The translations under genes and the position numbers were made by a program. A stretch of 64,000 bases of DNA from a virus. Positions 29,670 to 39,297 of this stretch are shown here, piece by piece. Position 1 is the stretch's first letter; every line of letters begins with the position of its first letter. The stretch is from positions 1 to 64,000 of IMG/VR virus record IMGVR_UViG_3300020457_000007; one strand, 5' to 3'. The notes under the pieces were generated by a model. The model saw only the letters and a program-made list of their open reading frames with translations. It was not told the origin of the DNA and searched no databases.

Positions 29670-32600
29670 TTATGCCTGTGACTCACTCCAAGAAATACGT
29701 CCTGTAACTGTGAATGGGTTGGAGTTATCAACACCCGTCAAGTCAACAGGTTCTGCGGTAACCGTTAGTAGGTCAGGTCCGTTCGGGAAGATACCGTCAC
29801 CACCAAGGATGGAGTTACCCATCTCAATGATAGAACTAATATCGTAGGAAGTAGCACCTGTACCACGCTTACCTGTGTTGTCAATCTGACCACCTGCTGC
29901 ACGGAAGGAGAAGATCTCAAGTCCACCAGCGTAGGTGTCGTCATTCGTGTGTTTAATCAACTGTGATAGAGATGGAGGTGCCACGTCTAAGTAAGAGTCA
30001 GTTGATAGAGATGGGTTCAGGATTAGTTTTACTTCGCACTCGTGTGTGTTAACAACGTCGAGAGAGTTGAGCTGCAACTGCATTCGGTTGATAATCTCAC
30101 GTTCACCCAAGTTACCAGATAGAGACGAGTCAACAGAAGGTGACAGTCTAATTGATACAAGAGGTATCTGCGAAGGAACGGTGTTGTCAGTACCAGCTGG
30201 TGCACCAACAGCGAACTGTGTGCCGTTTGGAACTGCTGGATTACCAAGAGCATTATTGATAATGCTAACACCTTGGTTGTACTGGAACGTTGTGTTACCG
30301 TTAGTATCGATGTACTGGAAGTCAACCTCTAGGTTACCACCTGAGATTCTTGATCTGTAGATTGCACGACCGTCAACGAACCATCCGTTAGCTGTACTTG
30401 CCTGATACACTGTAGTACCCTGCGTTAGCTTAGATGACTCACCAGTTGGGAAGTAAGTTCTGAGATAGAATCTCATATTACGTGACCAACCTTCTCCGAT
30501 CTGCCACTGCGAGCGAACGATTGATTGAGACTGAGTAGTTGCGTTCTGTGACACTTCGTTGGTGAACTTAAGCAAGTTACCAGACGCTGTGAAGAGGTAC
30601 GCTTTGTCAGAGTCAAATCGACCATCAGTGATGATAGAAGTACCCCAGTGGAACAGACTTGGAATGTATGATGGAATTCCAGTGTTGTGAATCTCGTAAC
30701 GAGCAGGGAGGTTACCTGATCTGAAGTATGCTTCAGTCAAGCGGTTGTTGTGCTTGAATTCGTGTACGTACTTGACGTGACCATTTTGATCTTTGAATCC
30801 AAAGCGAATTTTACCTGCTCCATACCAAGAGTAATCCATATATGCCATCTGGATCTTAGTGATGTCCAGAATGAATCCAGACTTACCAGAACCATCGCAC
30901 TTATCGACGTTCCACTCACCTTGAGGGATCTTGGTATCGATTGTCTTGGTTAGAATAATGTTTGCAGCAGTAATACCCTTGTACTGTGGCTGAATGATCA
31001 AGCTATCGTTGTTAACAACTCGGATAACCTTATGTGACTGTCCACGAATAACGATGTACTCACCAGCTACTATCTGTGATAGGAATGATGTATCAGAACC
31101 TGTTACAACGTTAGAACCCTTACTTACAGATACACGACCTGTTAACTGAGTAGTTGAACTACGACGTACAGCACTCAATACAGCACCATTATACTCGAAG
31201 AACATACCGTTCTGGAAGTCAAACATACCACAACGTACATTAGAGTTAGTCCAGTTGATTACGTGGTATCCAGTAAATCCACCAGCAGCAGACGAGGTTG
31301 GTGCCTGATCTAGGTTATAACTGAATGTGAATGCGTCATAGATGTATGCGATCGGATAGGATCCATTGTAACTGTTATCAGTAGCATCAACGAACTCACA
31401 GTTTGTACCAACCTCAAGGTTGTGTGGGAGTTTCGTTTGTACTGCAACACGGTGTACAACAGTACCATCAACATATGGTACATACCAAGCACGGATAGAA
31501 GGATTCTTCGGTGCGAAGTTGATAGCGAGTGATACCTGTATACCTTTACCTGACTGGTAACGGAAGTATCTACGTGTCTGTCTGACGATCTGTCCATCAG
31601 GTGACTTACTGGTTCCGATATCCATACCACCGTCAAACGGTCTGTGTAGGAAGTATCCATCTGGACGTACATAGATCGAAGTATCGATGAAGTACTCAGT
31701 GTCACCAGCAGAGTTAACAGCACCCGTTGTGAAGGCAGCTGCATCAGCCATTAGGAGTTCAGTGTCATCCTTAATAGCAGAAATGGTTGTTGATACAATT
31801 GTGAATGTACCAGGAGAGTTGTTATTGACATATCTGAATACATCACCAACTTTGAAGTAACGTGTGAATGTAGTATCAGTACCAATTGCGATACGTGAAC
31901 CAGTATTCAATGCGATAGTACCATTACCGATAACCTGTCCATCCATATTGGTGTGGATCAGTTTCTGTGCAGGTGTCTGTGAACCGCCAGTTGTTAATGT
32001 AACGTTAGTACCAGCAACTGCAAGTGCAGCAGATTCTGCCAACTTGATATGGTCTTGGTCAACAACGATAACGAAGTAGTCTCTGTTATCTGTCAATCCA
32101 CCAATGGTTGTACCACCAGCATCTTGATAGATTACACGTTGACCAGTTCTCATAAAGTGATCCTGAATTTGCAGGGTCATATTAGTCGTGTCAACAATAC
32201 CACCTGACGCAATTTCTCTTGCATCAAATGTCTTAGTTGTTGGGACGATTTGGAATGGAACGTCAACAACGAGTTGAGTTTCACTCTTGACGAGAGATAC
32301 GTTGTAAGCACCGTCAGTCGCACCAAAAGCAGCAGTCTGGTTCTCGAAGACCTGAGTACCAGATCCAGCTGATGTGAGGTCTTGCTCACTACCTGGGTAT
32401 GAGAACGAAACGCTGTTGCCAAGTACGAATCTATCATTTGATGCTACACGGATGTAATAAGTTTGGTTAGGTGTTAAGTTACCAATTGAAGTACCAGCAG
32501 TTGTGTAGAATACACGCTCACCGTTAGACAAGTTATGGTTCTGATAGTAAATAGTGTTCTTTGTTGGGTTAACAAAGAGACCAGTCATACCATAGGTACC

Positions 32601-35048
32601 TCTAGCATCTAGTAGTCTGTAAGGTGATGAACCTGTACTTGGTTTAATTCTAAATCTGTTATCATCTACTCTCTCAGCATATACTGTAGCTGGTAGAGAT
32701 AGGTTTGTGATTCCATCGTTGTTGTAATAGTAACGTGGATCGTCACCAGCAGTCTTAGTAATAACGATTTGGTCGTTAGTTACTGCACCGTGGTTCTCAA
32801 CGTAGAAAGTATCGTCATCATTTGAACGATCCTGTACTAACATCAAGTAAGCGTTACCATAGTAATCTTGGTTATGTCCATATACCCAAGAACCGTGTCC
32901 ACGATAGTATCCATTCCACCAGTCATATCCATAACGGAAGTGGAATCCATTACCTGAATCTAGTGAGTAGTTATAACGATATCTGTTTGAACGATAGGTG
33001 TCTCTATCGTACATAGGACCCCAGTTACCATTTGTTAGAGTAGTTGGCTCTTCTGGTAGGTAGTCATTGTAGTTCCAACCTGGGTTGTATCCCCAAACTG
33101 AGTTACCACCATTGTACCAAGGGTTGTTGAATCTTCCGTCGTAGTTAGAGTTGTTTAAGTTACCTGAACCATTGTACTGACGACGGTTCATTGTTAAGAA
33201 GAATGCTCTGTTCCACTGGGAGTTAGAGATACCTCTGTTGCTTGAAATCTGGTTAAAGTCATAGCCTGAATGTGTTGAACCGAAGTTCCAAGCAGACCAT
33301 CTATATCTCCAGTACCAGTCCCACCAAGGTTTCTCATCAGAAACGTATCTATGTACTAGAGCAAAGTTGTGCTTACCATAGTTGTAAGTAGCTGCATTAC
33401 CCTGAAGTGAACTACTATCGTTCGCAAGGTTGATGATACCATTGGAACCTGGGTTACCACCAGAAGAAGCAGAGAAATATGCATTAGAAAGTTTAACTAC
33501 AGCTGTACCACCATCAGCAGATGATGTGGATTCTACACGAGTGTTGTAGATACCGTGACGTTGTAAGTTTTCAATACAATAGTCACCTGGGTTTGGATAG
33601 TAAAGTAAGCAATACCTAGAACGCATATAGTTAGCGTTAGTACCCTTCAAGGTAACTGTATGGTTAGTATAGTCTACATCACCATCATTAACTGTCCAAA
33701 GAGCAGTTGGTTTATGGTCATATGGTTGGAACTGTGACATATCAGGTGTGATAGTCGCAGTGATTGTATCTTCATAGTCAACTACAGGTCTAGAGTCAGC
33801 AGCAGTTGCTGTTGTGTTAGCTACCTGTAGGATCTTAGGAGAAATGGTGTTAACGAAGTACAATGCAGTACCGTTAGCAAAACCATTCTCGAATGAAGTT
33901 GAAAGAACAACTTTAGAAGTTGTTGCAGGTGTGAAGGACATTTCAAATCCAACACCTGTGTTACCAGCCTGTGCATCATATGCATACAGAGTGGCAGGAG
34001 TATTATCTGTTACGTATATACGAACATAGGCACCAGTAGTACCTTCTGTTCCATTTGTGTAAACACCATCAGTATATGCAACACCACCACCGTGGATACC
34101 ATCAGCAGTAGTAGATACTCTGAATGGGTGTCCAATGTTGGAAGCATCGTGTACATTGAAGATGTACATACCGTTCTTATTAACGGTAAAGACTGACGTA
34201 CCAACAACAACGTCATCAAGAGCAAAGTAGTTCTGTCCACCAACAGCTATGACAGTAACATCATATTCAAATGTGTCGGAAAGAATACCCTTATCTGTTT
34301 GAAGACTAATGGCAGAACCTTCGTAGAACAGACCTGGAATAATACTTGTATATGAACCTGCAATGTCAGCACTAATTGCCTGAGTAGCACGTGCCTTATA
34401 TGTAAAGGTAGTTGCACTAGGTACAGACTGAATTAGGTATGAACCTTCAGCAGTTGTAGATGCAAGACCAGATACAACAATAGGAACACCAGATGTAAGA
34501 CTGTGCTCATATAGAGTAGTAACAGTTACAACGTCAGAGTTAGCTGTAACTTCTACAGTCTGAATATAAGGTATTGTTGTGTCAGATGTAGCAGAGTAAG
34601 TAGAAGGAATGTTGTTAACCAACTGTAGAGTTTCCCACTTAGTTGCCTGTGGCCCGTACTCAAAGTCGGTGTCAATCATCGTTTCTGGGTTTGAAACTCT
34701 CATTTTTGACACAGGGTCAATTAGAGTTTCAGACGGTTCAAACGCCATATAGTCTGATTCTACAAAGATCTGTAGCTTATCAGTTCCTGACATTGTACTG
34801 GTATCTGCAGCCAGTGTAATAACAGTTTCTTCAAAGTCCTCATTGTAATCACAACCTGTCTGGTTAGCAGCAGTTTGGAATCCTTTTGTAGGATCTGAGA
34901 AGTTGTATAAAATCTCGTTGTCGGTAACATTAGTAATCAGAAGGATTCTTTCTCCTGATATGTTATCCTTAATTGAAACAGTACCACCCGTTAACGTAAC
35001 GTTATCATACGGTACGAAGGTATAGTCACTGATTAGTTTCTTTGCCAT
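29670..35048 (-). CDS. Large modular virion/tail-fibre protein (1792 aa)
   Basis: The N-terminus (MAKKLISDYTFVPYDNVTL) starts a beta-rich region. Residues about 270-375 resemble a cupredoxin-like virion domain. Residues about 572-740 are exceptionally rich in Trp, Tyr, Asn, Gly and Arg. Repeated beta modules follow (residues ~760-1050), then a region with 'HRPFDGGMDIGTS' and 'RRYFRYQSGKGIQVSLAINFAP' near 1130-1170. Such large proteins are annotated as structural or fibre components in cyanophages. Receptor contact is plausible for the aromatic-rich part. It is followed by a strong terminator. Confidence 0.85.
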   Translation of the reverse strand: MAKKLISDYTFVPYDNVTLTGGTVSIKDNISGERILLITNVTDNEILYNFSDPTKGFQTAANQTGCDYNEDFEETVITLAADTSTMSGTDKLQIFVESDYMAFEPSETLIDPVSKMRVSNPETMIDTDFEYGPQATKWETLQLVNNIPSTYSATSDTTIPYIQTVEVTANSDVVTVTTLYEHSLTSGVPIVVSGLASTTAEGSYLIQSVPSATTFTYKARATQAISADIAGSYTSIIPGLFYEGSAISLQTDKGILSDTFEYDVTVIAVGGQNYFALDDVVVGTSVFTVNKNGMYIFNVHDASNIGHPFRVSTTADGIHGGGVAYTDGVYTNGTEGTTGAYVRIYVTDNTPATLYAYDAQAGNTGVGFEMSFTPATTSKVVLSTSFENGFANGTALYFVNTISPKILQVANTTATAADSRPVVDYEDTITATITPDMSQFQPYDHKPTALWTVNDGDVDYTNHTVTLKGTNANYMRSRYCLLYYPNPGDYCIENLQRHGIYNTRVESTSSADGGTAVVKLSNAYFSASSGGNPGSNGIINLANDSSSLQGNAATYNYGKHNFALVHRYVSDEKPWWDWYWRYRWSAWNFGSTHSGYDFNQISSNRGISNSQWNRAFFLTMNRRQYNGSGNLNNSNYDGRFNNPWYNGGNSVWGYNPGWNYNDYLPEEPTTLTNGNWGPMYDRDTYRSNRYRYNYSLDSGNGFHFRYGYDWWNGYYRGHGSWVYGHNQDYYGNAYLMLVQDRSNDDDTFYVENHGAVTNDQIVITKTAGDDPRYYYNNDGITNLSLPATVYAERVDDNRFRIKPSTGSSPYRLLDARGTYGMTGLFVNPTKNTIYYQNHNLSNGERVFYTTAGTSIGNLTPNQTYYIRVASNDRFVLGNSVSFSYPGSEQDLTSAGSGTQVFENQTAAFGATDGAYNVSLVKSETQLVVDVPFQIVPTTKTFDAREIASGGIVDTTNMTLQIQDHFMRTGQRVIYQDAGGTTIGGLTDNRDYFVIVVDQDHIKLAESAALAVAGTNVTLTTGGSQTPAQKLIHTNMDGQVIGNGTIALNTGSRIAIGTDTTFTRYFKVGDVFRYVNNNSPGTFTIVSTTISAIKDDTELLMADAAAFTTGAVNSAGDTEYFIDTSIYVRPDGYFLHRPFDGGMDIGTSKSPDGQIVRQTRRYFRYQSGKGIQVSLAINFAPKNPSIRAWYVPYVDGTVVHRVAVQTKLPHNLEVGTNCEFVDATDNSYNGSYPIAYIYDAFTFSYNLDQAPTSSAAGGFTGYHVINWTNSNVRCGMFDFQNGMFFEYNGAVLSAVRRSSTTQLTGRVSVSKGSNVVTGSDTSFLSQIVAGEYIVIRGQSHKVIRVVNNDSLIIQPQYKGITAANIILTKTIDTKIPQGEWNVDKCDGSGKSGFILDITKIQMAYMDYSWYGAGKIRFGFKDQNGHVKYVHEFKHNNRLTEAYFRSGNLPARYEIHNTGIPSYIPSLFHWGTSIITDGRFDSDKAYLFTASGNLLKFTNEVSQNATTQSQSIVRSQWQIGEGWSRNMRFYLRTYFPTGESSKLTQGTTVYQASTANGWFVDGRAIYRSRISGGNLEVDFQYIDTNGNTTFQYNQGVSIINNALGNPAVPNGTQFAVGAPAGTDNTVPSQIPLVSIRLSPSVDSSLSGNLGEREIINRMQLQLNSLDVVNTHECEVKLILNPSLSTDSYLDVAPPSLSQLIKHTNDDTYAGGLEIFSFRAAGGQIDNTGKRGTGATSYDISSIIEMGNSILGGDGIFPNGPDLLTVTAEPVDLTGVDNSNPFTVTGRISWSESQA

Positions 35049-35095
35049 TGGTAGTCCCTTGTTTTATCTTGTGACAATTAAATAATAAAAATCCC

Positions 35096-35323
35096 TCAAC
35101 CGCCTAGGGCAATTGAGAGTGCAGCAATACTAGATGTGATGCCCACACCACCGATCTTTAGGGTCTTAGCAGTACCTGTCAAATTGACATCTCCACCGAT
35201 GTCTAAGTCGCCAACTACGTTTCCTGTAGCGACATTTCTTAAGTTTCTTGATCCATCAAGAACTTCTGTGCCAGCAACGGACAATCCGTTCTTAGCATTA
35301 AAATTTACGTTTGACGTTGCCAT
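35096..35323 (-). CDS. Small fibre-like protein (75 aa)
   Basis: The product is a short beta protein with fibre-like composition (Asn, Gly, Val, Thr) and a 'GDLDIGGDVNLTGTAKTLKIGGVG' segment near residues 37-60. This is typical of trimeric fibre repeats ('t-g-l-vtgtatt-'). It has no signal peptide. A TATAAATA late promoter lies 48 bases upstream, with a short inverted repeat (CCGAT/ATCGG) in the leader. It may be an accessory fibre segment or adaptor. Confidence 0.7.
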   Translation of the reverse strand: MATSNVNFNAKNGLSVAGTEVLDGSRNLRNVATGNVVGDLDIGGDVNLTGTAKTLKIGGVGITSSIAALSIALGG

Positions 35324-35371
35324 CGTGGTTCCCTGTCCCCCCGATTGATCGGAATATAGGTTTTCTTCAGT

Positions 35372-35379
35372 TATTTATA
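35372..35379 (-). promoter_or_regulatory. Late promoter for small fibre-like gene (TATAAATA)
   Basis: Exact T4 late consensus on the minus strand, 48 bases before the ATG at 35323 and 3 bases past the stop of the 388-aa gene. Confidence 0.75.
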
Positions 35380-35382
35380 CAA

Positions 35383-36549
35383 TTACACATTCATTGTGAT
35401 TCTTGTGAACTGAATAAAGGTTCCTATTGTGGCAGTTGCAGAGAGTTCTAGATTAGCACCATTCATTGCAGCAGTAAATGTAGCTACTGCATTTCCTGGA
35501 TTTGAATGTACATCACCGTACATTGTGACGAATGCATCGGTTCCGTCGTGAGTAAGAATTACTTCACTGGTTGAGACGTGTCCACCGTGTGAAGCATATA
35601 CTGTATATTTTGCACCACGTACATTTGCAGCAACTAAAGTATCAAATGCTTCGGTTGCAGATGTTGTAGTTAATGTACCAGCACTAATACCTGTCTTATC
35701 TGTAATATTAATGTGGTCTGAATTATTTGTAGTACCAATCTTAACCACTGAAGAACAGGATATATCTCCTGTGACAGTAAGAGTTAGAGGAATATGAGTA
35801 TCGTAATTATTGTATATTGAAGATCCTCTTATTTCTAATGCTGGACTTGCTTGGTTACTAATATGGAAACTAATATTTTGATTAGTTGTACTGATCTCAC
35901 TAAAGTTACCATTCTCTTTTAAAGAAATAGTATTATTGAATAGTGGATGTGTATTGTTTAACTGTATAGATCCCAGAAGAGTTGTGTCATCTGGTTTTAG
36001 TAGCAATGATCCATCACCACCAACTAACCTAGCTTGATTAGCAGTAGTACCAAATTTAAGTTCTTTGTTATTGTCTAACTGTATATCACCAGCAGACAAG
36101 TGTAGACGTGCAGTCGGGTTTGCAGTTCCGATACCTACACGGTGATTGATATGATCAATTACAAGTGTTGTACTATCTAAGTTAGTAGCACCAGTAACAT
36201 CCAGTCCACCCATAGTAAAGGTAGCACCTTGGTTTAATTTGATAGCACTAATAGTACCATCAGAAGGTTCACCAACATCTATAGTATCTCCAATAACCAA
36301 TCCAAAGAAATCAATACCTGGATTAGGAGGATCGGAAAATGTTAATTGATCGTTATTAATCTGGAAAGCAACGTTTGCTTCTTGCATTACACCACCAAGT
36401 GATATAAGCAACTGTAAAGGAGAGCCAGGATATATTACTTGTCCACCAACACGCAAATTGAAAGTAGTCAACACACCATTAAACTGTGAAGCTACGTCAT
36501 CCAATTTACGGATGTTACCTATCTTTGGTGTTATGCCTAAGTATGCCAT
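35383..36549 (-). CDS. Tail-fibre-like protein (388 aa)
   Basis: The N-terminal about 90 residues (MAYLGITP...SQFNGV...QLLISLGGV...FFGLVIGD) match the start of the 455-aa protein further up, suggesting a shared attachment domain. The middle has 'VGIGTANPTARLHLSAGDIQLDNNKELKFG', typical of phage fibre and pyocin-type repeats. The C-terminal about 95 residues (AANVRGAKYTVYASHGG ... ILTHDGTDAFV) match the end of the 514-aa protein. It is probably a trimeric fibre, part of the adhesin gene set. Confidence 0.8.
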   Translation of the reverse strand: MAYLGITPKIGNIRKLDDVASQFNGVLTTFNLRVGGQVIYPGSPLQLLISLGGVMQEANVAFQINNDQLTFSDPPNPGIDFFGLVIGDTIDVGEPSDGTISAIKLNQGATFTMGGLDVTGATNLDSTTLVIDHINHRVGIGTANPTARLHLSAGDIQLDNNKELKFGTTANQARLVGGDGSLLLKPDDTTLLGSIQLNNTHPLFNNTISLKENGNFSEISTTNQNISFHISNQASPALEIRGSSIYNNYDTHIPLTLTVTGDISCSSVVKIGTTNNSDHINITDKTGISAGTLTTTSATEAFDTLVAANVRGAKYTVYASHGGHVSTSEVILTHDGTDAFVTMYGDVHSNPGNAVATFTAAMNGANLELSATATIGTFIQFTRITMNV

Positions 36550-36552
36550 TTC

Positions 36553-37530
36553 TTAAATGATAAGTAATTTGCCGTTTGTTCCAGATGTACCTTGAGCACC
36601 ACCTTGTCCTGCGGTACCTCTATCTGGATCAGCATTATTGCCAGGAGTTTCGTTTGTCCCTCCTAAAGTCGAACCAGCTTGTATTCTAGTCTGATCTATA
36701 TATGAAGATCCTCCACCACCCCCGTGGCCATTGGTATCTCCTGAACCGCCACCACCACCTCCGTAGTAGCCAGCACCGCCCCCACCACCAGGATAGATGA
36801 GCAACATACCTGCTCTACCACCAATGAGAGAACCACCATCTAAGGAATCTGTGAAACCAGCAAATCCACCTTCGGATTGACTACCTCCACCTCCTCCTCT
36901 TTGATCGAATAGTTGACCTATTTGACCATTAAGAGCACCACCAGCACCGCCTCTCTGATCAGCACCAGCACCACCGCCTCCAGCAGCAATCAATAATGCA
37001 TTAGATTGAACAGCAGAATTACGGAAGACTCCTGAGAATCCACCACCACTTCCACCATATCTTGCACCATAGATACCACCGAGACCACCACCACATTCTC
37101 CAGCAGTAGCAGCATTTGAGGAACGTGGATCACCTGCTCCACCAACACAGATATGATATGTTTCGCCAGGTTCTAATTCCAAACCACCAGCTACATATCC
37201 ACCTGCACCACCAATACTTCCACTGTCAACACCACCACCTCCACCAGCACCCCAAGCAGTAAACTGCACAGTAATGATAGCGTCACCAGTGACATTAGAT
37301 TGCAATGTATACTCACCCAAGTTTAAGGTTAGTTTTCCTTGAGTGTCTAAATCGTGATTAATTACAGGATCACCGTTCTGAGGAGTAATAATGATATTAC
37401 GTACTGGCTCGTACTGAGATTTCCTAATTCTTGAAGTATCATAAAAAGGACGCAAATGTCCCTCATCGGTCATATTGTCCAACCGACTCTCGTAATTTAA
37501 GGTCTTTAGATTACCGATACGAAAAGACAT
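36553..37530 (-). CDS. Glycine-rich adhesin-like protein (325 aa)
   Basis: Residues about 105-290 are made of Gly runs separated by short polar or aromatic loops (GGGGGVDSGSIGGAGGYVAGG; PGGGGGAGYYGGGGGGSG). An N-terminal beta segment near residues 45-95 precedes them. Gly-rich sandwich domains of this kind form the receptor-binding tip of T4-type gp38 adhesins, so host recognition is the best guess. It ends 4 bases before the 388-aa fibre gene begins. Confidence 0.78.
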   Translation of the reverse strand: MSFRIGNLKTLNYESRLDNMTDEGHLRPFYDTSRIRKSQYEPVRNIIITPQNGDPVINHDLDTQGKLTLNLGEYTLQSNVTGDAIITVQFTAWGAGGGGGVDSGSIGGAGGYVAGGLELEPGETYHICVGGAGDPRSSNAATAGECGGGLGGIYGARYGGSGGGFSGVFRNSAVQSNALLIAAGGGGAGADQRGGAGGALNGQIGQLFDQRGGGGGSQSEGGFAGFTDSLDGGSLIGGRAGMLLIYPGGGGGAGYYGGGGGGSGDTNGHGGGGGSSYIDQTRIQAGSTLGGTNETPGNNADPDRGTAGQGGAQGTSGTNGKLLII

Positions 37531-37904
37531 TATGATTCCTTATCACCGATTAAAATAACGGTTACTTTGTTTGACGAATCTGTCAAACCAAATACAGCAT
37601 CGTTCTCATCTGTTAGGACAATAGGATAATTTAGTTCAACATAAAATGTTTCACCAGATGCTAGCTCCTGTCTAAGAAACTGTTGTGGTTTAGATGCTAC
37701 GTCTAGAGTGTCTAGTGCACCTACATTATCCTCAAGATAATACAAGTTGACAGTTTCAGTTGTGGTTGCACCATTAAAAATGACGAAACCTTTTAGATAT
37801 GTTTTTGTAGTAGCTGGATTAACGTAAATAGGAGCCGCAGTTGTATTGGGTACAAACTGTATATTCTTGTTGTTGTACGTTAAATTTCCCCTTGAAAGTG
37901 CCAT
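37530..37904 (-). CDS. Small beta-sandwich structural protein (124 aa)
   Basis: Alternating strands throughout with 'YLKGFVIFNGATTTETVNLYYLED' near residues 35-58 and 'GETFYVELNYPIVLTDENDAVFG' near 83-105. This resembles small phage structural beta-sandwiches. It shares its last base with the start of the Gly-rich gene. A CTAAATAC late promoter is 21 bases upstream. It is probably a fibre-complex component; no specific partner can be named. Confidence 0.75.
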   Translation of the reverse strand: MALSRGNLTYNNKNIQFVPNTTAAPIYVNPATTKTYLKGFVIFNGATTTETVNLYYLEDNVGALDTLDVASKPQQFLRQELASGETFYVELNYPIVLTDENDAVFGLTDSSNKVTVILIGDKES

Positions 37905-37925
37905 TGTATACTAGTAGCCTCCGTA

Positions 37926-37933
37926 GTATTTAG
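37926..37933 (-). promoter_or_regulatory. Late promoter for 124-aa and Gly-rich genes (CTAAATAC)
   Basis: Minus-strand CTAAATAC, 21 bases before the ATG at 37904. The TAA within it is the stop codon of the 455-aa gene (37930-37932). Confidence 0.6.
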
Positions 37934-39297
37934 CTGAACAGCCAGATGTCTCGCATTTCATTGCGATCGCTGAAATCCATATTGACAGTGCCGTCCCCAT
38001 TACTACTAGTTACAACTAAGTTGTATCCAATTTCAGCAGTGGATGAAGCAGGGAATATAACGTTCCCCAAACGAATTCTGTTAGGTGTCGGACCACCAGG
38101 ATCTGCCTGAATGGTTACACCTTGTATGGTAGCATTATTAAGTGTTGCTGTATTAATAATACCACCAGTAGCATCGGCTTTTAAAGCAATCGCATTGTTA
38201 ATGGTGGTACTAAAGTTAGCATCATCTCCTAAAGCAGTACTTAATTCATTCAATGTATTAAGTGCACCAGGAGCAGCACCAATCAAGTCATTAAGTTCTT
38301 GACGAACAAAACTTGTGGTAGCTAATTTTGTAGAGTTGTCATTAAGAGTTTGGAGTACAGCAGTTGAGTCGGCAGCGACGTTAACTGTAGTCCTGTCTGC
38401 TAATGAACCTAAAGAGTTCTCGGTGGTAATGTAAGTCCCGTCAGAGACTAAAATATCGGTGGCGACACCGCTTACTACTGCAAATAAATGGAAGTTATCA
38501 CCATTTTGAACTAATTCTGTTCTGCCACCTGTGTCATCAGACTCAAGGACAATTTTTGGTAGGGTAGTTGCTTTGACTCGTAGTGCATTAGAACTTCCAG
38601 CACTATCAATATCAACTTTAAATGATGGACTATAGTTTCCTACACCTATAGATCCATAACAATCTACATTCCTGACATTAATATCATCAGTTGTTAGTAG
38701 TTCAGTAGCACCAGATCTTCCATAGAAAGAAGATACCGCACTGGTAGGTCCAACAAGTGAGGATGAGAAACCAATATGGTTGACTTCAATTTCACTGTTG
38801 ATATCTGGAGCATTGTCAAAACGTAGAGTTAAATTTTGTCCAACCAAGGTATAAGCATTCTTATGCTGTACCAAACCATCTATGGTAACTAGAATGGCAT
38901 TAAGGTTAGGAGCTGCCTTTGACATTACGTAATCAACGTCAACACCATTAGCAGTAAACGTTTCAGAGAAGATCTCTGAACGATCCATATTATTAACTAC
39001 AGAACTTTGAACCTGTCCAAAGAAAGTATCACCTACTGAAGGTGCTTCGGAGAAATAGATTCTCTCTCCTTGTACCCAGAATGAACCTGGAGCACTAGAA
39101 GAACTACCTGTATTAGGTTGTTGATGTACCCCGTTCAAGGATACTGTCAATTGCATTGTCTGACCAACTGTTACAGGGTCATTGTTTGTCGTACGTAAAA
39201 GAAAGTTATCTGTAGTACCGTCAAATTGAGAGGAAATATTTTGGATCTCCTTGATCTTTGAGACGTACGCTTCTGGATTAAGACCAAGATATGCCAT
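37930..39297 (-). CDS. Tail-fibre-like protein (455 aa)
   Basis: The N-terminus (MAYLGLNPEAY ... SQFDGTTDNF ... QLTVSLNGV ... FFGQV) is homologous to the 388-aa fibre protein. The middle includes 'FRVDID'-type fibre repeat text and 'TTEILT...DINVRNVDCYGSIGVGNYSPSFKVDI'. A helical stretch 'LNDLIGAAPGALNTLNELSTALGDDANFSTTINNAIALKAD' near residues 330-372 is a common phage fibre motif before a beta tip. It is probably a trimeric fibre. It overlaps the 214-aa gene by one base. Confidence 0.8.
   Translation of the reverse strand: MAYLGLNPEAYVSKIKEIQNISSQFDGTTDNFLLRTTNNDPVTVGQTMQLTVSLNGVHQQPNTGSSSSAPGSFWVQGERIYFSEAPSVGDTFFGQVQSSVVNNMDRSEIFSETFTANGVDVDYVMSKAAPNLNAILVTIDGLVQHKNAYTLVGQNLTLRFDNAPDINSEIEVNHIGFSSSLVGPTSAVSSFYGRSGATELLTTDDINVRNVDCYGSIGVGNYSPSFKVDIDSAGSSNALRVKATTLPKIVLESDDTGGRTELVQNGDNFHLFAVVSGVATDILVSDGTYITTENSLGSLADRTTVNVAADSTAVLQTLNDNSTKLATTSFVRQELNDLIGAAPGALNTLNELSTALGDDANFSTTINNAIALKADATGGIINTATLNNATIQGVTIQADPGGPTPNRIRLGNVIFPASSTAEIGYNLVVTSSNGDGTVNMDFSDRNEMRDIWLFS

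Noticed and set aside
35341-35352. CCGAT-TG-ATCGG palindrome upstream of the 75-aa gene as a terminator
   Set aside because: The stem is only 5 bp and no U-tract follows; it lies between a late promoter and its gene, so it is at most a leader hairpin.
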